Source: Pseudoxanthomonas koreensis_A
GTDB lineage: Bacteria; Pseudomonadota; Gammaproteobacteria; Xanthomonadales; Xanthomonadaceae
Length of the DNA: 64,000 nt
Reading direction: 5' to 3'
Assembly: GCF_041890415.1 (NCBI RefSeq)
Contig: NZ_CP169056.1
Span: 2,480,001 to 2,544,000 of the forward strand
The translations under genes and the position numbers were made by a program. Position 1 is the stretch's first letter. Each line of letters begins with the position of its first letter. Positions 59,164-64,000 of this stretch are shown one piece after another. The notes below the pieces were generated by a model that was not told the origin of the DNA, ran no database searches, and worked only from the letters and a program-made list of their open reading frames with translations.

Positions 59164-60555
59164 TCAGTACGCGAAGTCGGCGAACACCCGGTCGATATCG
59201 CCCTGCCACGGGCCGTGGAACAGCTCCAGCTTGCGCTCGGCCGCGGTCTGCCCGGCTTCGACCATTTCGATCAGCGGATCCAGGAAGCCGCACTCGTCCA
59301 CGCCATCGGCATTGAGTGCGGCGCGGCGGCGCAGCCCGGCGCTGGAAATCTTCAGCGCCTCGGCCGCCAGCTCGCGCACCGTGGCCGTGCCCCGGCCCAT
59401 GCGCACCGGCAACTTCATTGCCTGCCGGGGCACGCCGTCGCGCAGTGCATGGCGCTCGGCGGCGGTGTAATCGCGCACCAGCTCCCATGCCGCGTCCAGC
59501 GCCGCATCGTCGTACAGCAGCCCCACCCAGAACGCGGACAGCGCGCACAGCCGGTTCCACGAGCCGGCGTCGGCGCCGCGCATCTCCAGGAATTTCTTCA
59601 GCCGCACCTCGGGGAAGGCGGTGGTCATGTGGTCGGACCAGTCGCGCAGGGTCGGCAGCTGGCCGGGCAGCACGTCCAGGCGGCCGGCCAGGAAGTCGCG
59701 GAACGACTTGCCCGAGGCATCGACGTAGGCGCCATCGCGGTAGCTGAAATACATCGGCACATCGAGCACGTAATCGATGTAGCGCTCGTAGCCGAAGCCG
59801 TCCTCGAACACGAAGTCGAGCATGCCGGTGCGGTCGCGGTCGGTATCGGTCCAGATGTGCGAGCGGTAACTGAGGAAGCCGTTGGGCCGCCCTTCGGTGA
59901 ACGGCGAATCGGCGAACAGCGCGGTGGCCACAGGCTGCAGCGCCAGCGAGGTGCGGAACTTCTTCACCATGTCCGCTTCGCTGGCGTAGTCCAGGTTGAC
60001 CTGCACCGTGCAGGTGCGGGTCATCATGTCCAGGCCCAGGGTGCCGACCTTGGGCATGTAGTCGCGCATGATCCGGTAGCGGCCCTTGGGCATCCATGGC
60101 ATGTCCTGGCGCCGCCACTTGGGCTGGAAGCCCATGCCCAGGAAGCCGATGCCGAGCGGGTCGGCCACCTGCCGCACCTCGTCCAGGTGGGTGCCCACCT
60201 CCACGCAGGTCTGGTGGATGGACTCCAGTGGCGCACCTGACAGTTCCAGCTGGCCGGCCGGCTCCAGGCTGACCGAGGCGGCGTCGCGCAGCAACGCGAT
60301 GGTGCGCGGCGGCTGCCCGTCCACGCTCTCGCGCACCGGCTCCCAGCCGAATCGGGTCATGCCCTCCAGCAGGGCCTGGATGCCGCGTTCGCCCTCGAAC
60401 GCCGGCGGCCGCAGGTCATCGAGGCGGAAACCGAACTTCTCGTGCTCGGTGCCGATGCGCCAGTCGGCCCTGGGCTTTTCGCCGGAAGCGACGTACTCCA
60501 GCAACTGCATGCGTTCGGTGATCGGGGTATCGGCGGTGTGGCTGGGGCTCGACAT
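59164..60555 (-). CDS. gshA: Glutamate-cysteine ligase (plant/alphaproteobacterial class)
   Basis: First step of glutathione synthesis. 463 aa, typical for the GCL2-like class found in Xanthomonas. Signatures: DWRIGTEHEKFGF, ASVSLEPAGQLELSGAP, WMPKGRYRIMRDYMP and TCTVQVNLDYASE. The ATG at 60555 begins MSSPSHTADTPI. Glutathione is required by the adhC/fghA pathway and the Grx4 protein in this window. Confidence 0.93.
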   Translation of the reverse strand: MSSPSHTADTPITERMQLLEYVASGEKPRADWRIGTEHEKFGFRLDDLRPPAFEGERGIQALLEGMTRFGWEPVRESVDGQPPRTIALLRDAASVSLEPAGQLELSGAPLESIHQTCVEVGTHLDEVRQVADPLGIGFLGMGFQPKWRRQDMPWMPKGRYRIMRDYMPKVGTLGLDMMTRTCTVQVNLDYASEADMVKKFRTSLALQPVATALFADSPFTEGRPNGFLSYRSHIWTDTDRDRTGMLDFVFEDGFGYERYIDYVLDVPMYFSYRDGAYVDASGKSFRDFLAGRLDVLPGQLPTLRDWSDHMTTAFPEVRLKKFLEMRGADAGSWNRLCALSAFWVGLLYDDAALDAAWELVRDYTAAERHALRDGVPRQAMKLPVRMGRGTATVRELAAEALKISSAGLRRRAALNADGVDECGFLDPLIEMVEAGQTAAERKLELFHGPWQGDIDRVFADFAY

Positions 60556-60735
60556 GCGGATCGCTCTGGCTGGGGACGCGCGCCCGACCTGGCCGGCGCG
60601 CGCGAACGGCATTATGGATCGCCACGCACCGGCATGGCATTCCGGCGCTGGAACACTGGCGCGACGCCGGTGGGCACGGTGGGCGGGTGCATGCGGTGGC
60701 TGGCGTGGCGGGCCGGCGACTGAAATGCACCACGC

Positions 60736-63225
60736 TCACACAGACCGCGGTACCGACTGGTTGCGGCGCCTGCCGCGCCCCGCCCGCGCAGTGAACAGCA
60801 GTGCCACGCAGCCGGTGGCGATGCCGGCGGCCGACACCAGCATCCAGTCGCGCAGGCCCAGCGGCCGCAGGTGCACCCAGTCGGCCAGCGCCGGCACCTG
60901 CACCAGCAGCACCAGCGAGGCCAGCGACCCCAGCGCGACCACCCACGCCGTGCGCGAGGCCAGGCGCGACAGGACCGCGGTGATCGTGACGCTGGCCAAC
61001 ACCAGCGTGGCCATCGTCAGGGTGCGTGCATGCGTCGCATCTCCTGCCGCCATGCCGCTGCGATAGACCAGCAGCATCGCAGCGGTCACCGCCAGGCCGG
61101 TGAGCACGATCGCGGCCCAGGCCCGGCGCCCGAAGAAGGAGGCGCGCCCGCCGCGATCGGCCGGGGCCATGCGCCCGGGGGGCGGCGGGTCCTGGAACAC
61201 CAGCAGCGCGGTGGGATGGATCAGCAACTCCACCCAGACGATATGGATCGGCAGGTATAGCAGCGGCTGGCCCGCCAGCGGCACGAGCGCGGCGGTGAGC
61301 ACCAGCGGCAGGTGGACCATCAGCAGGTAGGCGAAGCTCGACTGCAGGTTGCGGAACAGCTGCCGGCCCTCGGCGATCGCGCCGACGATGGTGCGGAAGT
61401 TGTCGTCGAGCAGCACGATCGACGCGACCTCGCGGCTGCTCTGCGAACCCGAGCCGCCCATCGCGATGCCGATGTCGGCCGCCTGCAGGGCCGGCGCGTC
61501 GTTCACGCCGTCGCCAGTGACCGCGACGATCTCGCCCCGCCGCTGCAGGCGCTGCACCAGTTCGAGCTTTTGCGCCGGCACCGCGCGCGCCACCACGTCG
61601 ACCGCGGCCAGCGCATCGTCGGCCTGGCCGAGCTCGTCCATGGTCGACACCCGCGGATCGCCATCGCCCAATCCCGCTTCCCGCGCGATTGCCCGCGCGG
61701 TGCCGGGGTGGTCGCCGGTGACCATGATCACGCGGATACCCGCCTGCGCGCAGGCGCGTACCGCCTCGCGCACGCCCGGGCGCAGCGGATCTGCGAACAC
61801 CAGCAGGCCGCCGAAGGTGAACCCGTCGCCCGGCTCGTCGGCGCCTGCATCGAAGGCCTCCAGCGCGCGCGAGGCGATGGCGATGACCTTGTGGCCGACG
61901 TCGGCGTGGCCGGCGACCTCGGCGCGCCATGACGCGCGTTCGGACTCCGGCATCGCGCACAGGTCGAGCACCGTCTCCGGCGCGCCCTTGGTGACCGCAA
62001 GCACCCCGCCTGCGTCGTCGACGTGGAGCGCGGTCTCGCGACGGCGCCCCTCGGTAAACGGATACACGTGGACAGGGTCCGCCGTCTGGTCCGTCGCTCC
62101 CTCCGCACCCGGTGCGGCAAGCGCCAGGATCGCGATGTCGAGCGGATCGCCGCTGTCGGCGCGACAGGCCAGCGCCGACAGCCGCGCCAGCGCCTCGCCA
62201 TCCATCCCGGCAGCCGGCTGCCGGTGGACCAGCGCAAGCCGGCCTTCGGTCATGGTGCCGGTCTTGTCCGAACAGACGCACGTGACCCGGCCGATGTTCT
62301 CCACCGCCACCGCGCGCCGCACCAGCGCCTGGCGCCGCGCCAGCCGGTAGACGCCGGCGCCGAGGAAGAAGGTGAACACCACCGGGAATTCTTCCGGCAG
62401 GGCCGCGACCGCCAGCGTCACCGCGCTGAGCAGCGCATCGACCACGCCATGGCCCTGGTACAGGCGGATCGCCGCCAGCAGCACGCACAGCACCAGCGCG
62501 GCCACCAGCAGCTTGCTGACCAGGCGCGTGATCGCCTGCTGCAGCGGCGTGCGTGCCTGGGTGCCCTGCACGGTCAGGCGCACGATCTCGCCGTAGAGGG
62601 TCTGGGCGCCGGTGTAGGCGATGCGGATGCGGGCCGTGCCGGTGAGCAGGCGCGTGCCGGCGGCGACCCAGTGCGACGGGTCCTCGGCCTGCGCACCGGC
62701 TTCGTATGAGCGTTTGGAGACCGGCAGCGATTCCCCGCTCAGCATCGATTCGTCCACCTGCAGGTGTTCGCCCGAATGCACCAGCGCATCGGCCGGAATC
62801 GCCTCGCCCGCGACTATCTCGACCAGATCGCCCGGGACCAGCTCGCCGGCGGGCAGGGACGTCCATGCGCCATCGCGCAACACCCGGGCCGAACTGGCCA
62901 GTCGGCTGGCCAGTCCCTGGGTCGAGGCCTGGGTGCGCCGGTGCAGGTAGAGGTCCATTCCCACCAGCGGCACCACGGCCGCCAGCAGGATGATCGCTTC
63001 GACGCGGTCGCCCAGCCAGGCGAACAGGCATGCGGTGCCGAGCAGGAACCACAGCATCGGATCGCGCAGGGTGTCGCGCGCGAGCATCCACCAGGTCGGC
63101 GGCGCCGCCTCGACGATGTCGTTGCGCCCGTGGCGCGCGCGGCGGCCAGCCGCGTCGGCCTCGGTCAACCCGGCATCGGTGCCGAGCAGCCCTTCCAGCC
63201 GCCCGGACGGAATCTTCGCGTGCAT
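60736..63225 (-). CDS. P-type cation-transporting ATPase
   Basis: 829 aa, P2-like architecture: N-terminal cation-ATPase domain, actuator with LSGES, TM4 with ALPEEFPVV, phosphorylation site SDKTGTMTEG (D about 320), hinge TGDGVNDAPA, and six C-terminal helices. There is no N-terminal heavy-metal-binding domain and no CPC motif, so it is not a typical Cu/Zn/Cd pump. The PEEFP sequence in place of PEGLP makes the transported ion (Ca, Mn or other) uncertain. Confidence 0.88.
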   Translation of the reverse strand: MHAKIPSGRLEGLLGTDAGLTEADAAGRRARHGRNDIVEAAPPTWWMLARDTLRDPMLWFLLGTACLFAWLGDRVEAIILLAAVVPLVGMDLYLHRRTQASTQGLASRLASSARVLRDGAWTSLPAGELVPGDLVEIVAGEAIPADALVHSGEHLQVDESMLSGESLPVSKRSYEAGAQAEDPSHWVAAGTRLLTGTARIRIAYTGAQTLYGEIVRLTVQGTQARTPLQQAITRLVSKLLVAALVLCVLLAAIRLYQGHGVVDALLSAVTLAVAALPEEFPVVFTFFLGAGVYRLARRQALVRRAVAVENIGRVTCVCSDKTGTMTEGRLALVHRQPAAGMDGEALARLSALACRADSGDPLDIAILALAAPGAEGATDQTADPVHVYPFTEGRRRETALHVDDAGGVLAVTKGAPETVLDLCAMPESERASWRAEVAGHADVGHKVIAIASRALEAFDAGADEPGDGFTFGGLLVFADPLRPGVREAVRACAQAGIRVIMVTGDHPGTARAIAREAGLGDGDPRVSTMDELGQADDALAAVDVVARAVPAQKLELVQRLQRRGEIVAVTGDGVNDAPALQAADIGIAMGGSGSQSSREVASIVLLDDNFRTIVGAIAEGRQLFRNLQSSFAYLLMVHLPLVLTAALVPLAGQPLLYLPIHIVWVELLIHPTALLVFQDPPPPGRMAPADRGGRASFFGRRAWAAIVLTGLAVTAAMLLVYRSGMAAGDATHARTLTMATLVLASVTITAVLSRLASRTAWVVALGSLASLVLLVQVPALADWVHLRPLGLRDWMLVSAAGIATGCVALLFTARAGRGRRRNQSVPRSV

Positions 63226-63355
63226 ATCCCCTTACCCTGGTGACGGGAGGACCAGGACCGCGCAATCCGGTGGACGGCGGCTGGCCTCGCAAGCCCATCA
63301 TCCACGGCCAGCGCTTCCCCGGGTAGCGGCCGGGTTCGGCCCGCCCCGGGCCGGG

Positions 63356-63985
63356 TCAGGCCTGGGCCGGCGGCGCCCCGGTCGGCCCCAGGCCCAGCCA
63401 GCCGGCCACGACCGCACGGGCCTCGTCCACCCCTTGCTTGGATTCGCCGGAGAACGTCTGCACGCTGACCGTGTCGCCGAAGGCACTGGACAGCTCGCGG
63501 CGCACGGCGGCCAGTGCCTGCATCTGCTGGCCACGGCCAAGCTTGTCGGCCTTGGTCAGCAAGGCATGCGCCGGCAGGCCGCGGGACACGGCGTAGCCAA
63601 GCATCTGGCGGTCGTATTCCTTGAGCGGATGGCGGATGTCCATCACCACCACCAGGCCCTTCAATGCCTCGCGGGTGCGGAAATAGCGGTCGAGGAAGGC
63701 CTGCCAGTGCGCCTGCAGGTCCTGCGGCACCTTGGCGTAGCCGTAGCCGGGCAGGTCCACCAGGCAGTGCTGCGGCTCCACCTCGAAGAACACCAGCTGC
63801 TGGGTGCGGCCAGGCGTCTTGGATACCCGCGCCAGCGCGTTCTGCCGGGTCAGCGCATTGAGCGCGCTGGACTTGCCGGCGTTGGAGCGGCCGGCGAATG
63901 CGACCTCGTAGCCGCCATCGGGCGGCAGTTGCGCAGGCGTGTGCGCCGCGCCCAGGTAATGGGCTTTTTCGAGCGGACTGGACAT
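63356..63985 (-). CDS. engB: Ribosome biogenesis GTPase EngB/YihA
   Basis: Essential-type GTPase for 50S subunit assembly. About 209 aa. G1 GRSNAGKSS, G2 TPGRTQ, G3 DLPGYG and G4 TKAD are all visible. ATGs at 63985 and 63991 are both possible; the shorter MSSPLEKAHYLG start was used. Confidence 0.93.
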   Translation of the reverse strand: MSSPLEKAHYLGAAHTPAQLPPDGGYEVAFAGRSNAGKSSALNALTRQNALARVSKTPGRTQQLVFFEVEPQHCLVDLPGYGYAKVPQDLQAHWQAFLDRYFRTREALKGLVVVMDIRHPLKEYDRQMLGYAVSRGLPAHALLTKADKLGRGQQMQALAAVRRELSSAFGDTVSVQTFSGESKQGVDEARAVVAGWLGLGPTGAPPAQA

Positions 63986-64000
63986 GCGCATAGGATCGCA

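Noticed and set aside
60416..63301. 961-codon minus-strand frame spanning the P-type ATPase and the start of gshA
   Set aside because: Different frame from both real genes, arginine/glycine/alanine-rich without motifs; crosses a real intergenic gap.

Overview
The window is GC-rich chromosomal DNA from a gammaproteobacterium, most likely the Xanthomonadaceae/Lysobacteraceae (Pseudoxanthomonas or Stenotrophomonas type). This rests on the style of the housekeeping proteins (RppH with a GTG start, a three-domain Grx4 protein, plant-type GshA), on many intergenic palindromic repeats of the GTAGGAGCCGG(T/C)CT(T/C)GCCGGCGACC type, and on the gene mix. Genus is an inference; no rRNA is present.

Layout. 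1-1.7 kb: bacterioferritin (cut by the left edge), its ferredoxin Bfd, the RNA 5'-pyrophosphohydrolase RppH and a CAU-anticodon tRNA. 1.8-24.6 kb: one long forward exopolysaccharide cluster of the Wzx/Wzy type. It holds an outer-membrane export lipoprotein, a Wzc-like BY-kinase co-polymerase, three poorly known accessory proteins (membrane J-domain protein, TPR protein, FecR-like secreted protein), an O-antigen ligase/Wzy_C protein, a UDP-sugar dehydrogenase and epimerase, an OafA-type acyltransferase, a methyltransferase, a flippase, three GT4 glycosyltransferases, an AsnB-type amidotransferase, an EpsG-type polymerase, a WecA-like initiating transferase and a PHP tyrosine phosphatase that should oppose the BY-kinase. 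24.9-31.1 kb (reverse): a nitrite-assimilation operon, nirB-nirD-(reduced nitrate reductase)-cobA-formate/nitrite transporter. The nitrate reductase lacks both Fe-S domains and a large central block.

31.5-44.8 kb: a microaerobic/nitric-oxide module centred on an FNR-type regulator with a complete Fe-S cysteine set. hemN, quinol NO reductase, nnrS, a porin, DUF3606 and DUF2249 genes and nadAB each have a TTGA(T/C)-N4-(A/G)TCA-type box upstream. With no nitrite-to-NO reductase in the window, NO detoxification fits better than full denitrification. 44.8-50.5 kb: polysaccharide deacetylase, Grx4-rhodanese protein, a DUF924 protein, an unknown protein, and the formaldehyde detoxification operon frmR-adhC-fghA with a visible FrmR-type operator.

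50.5-57.1 kb is accessory: a large single-chain nuclease-methyltransferase (type ISP/IIG-like) bounded by insertion-sequence debris (terminal-repeat-like motifs at 50.56-50.61 kb, a truncated IS3 element at 54.0-54.4 kb), then a lipoprotein overlapping a gene for an HExxH protein (possible effector/immunity pair) and a coiled-coil membrane protein. 57.3-64 kb returns to core genes: HD-GYP phosphodiesterase, lipoprotein, GshA, a P-type cation ATPase and the ribosome-assembly GTPase EngB. Repeats are concentrated between operons; one supplies a stop codon and another is read as protein.
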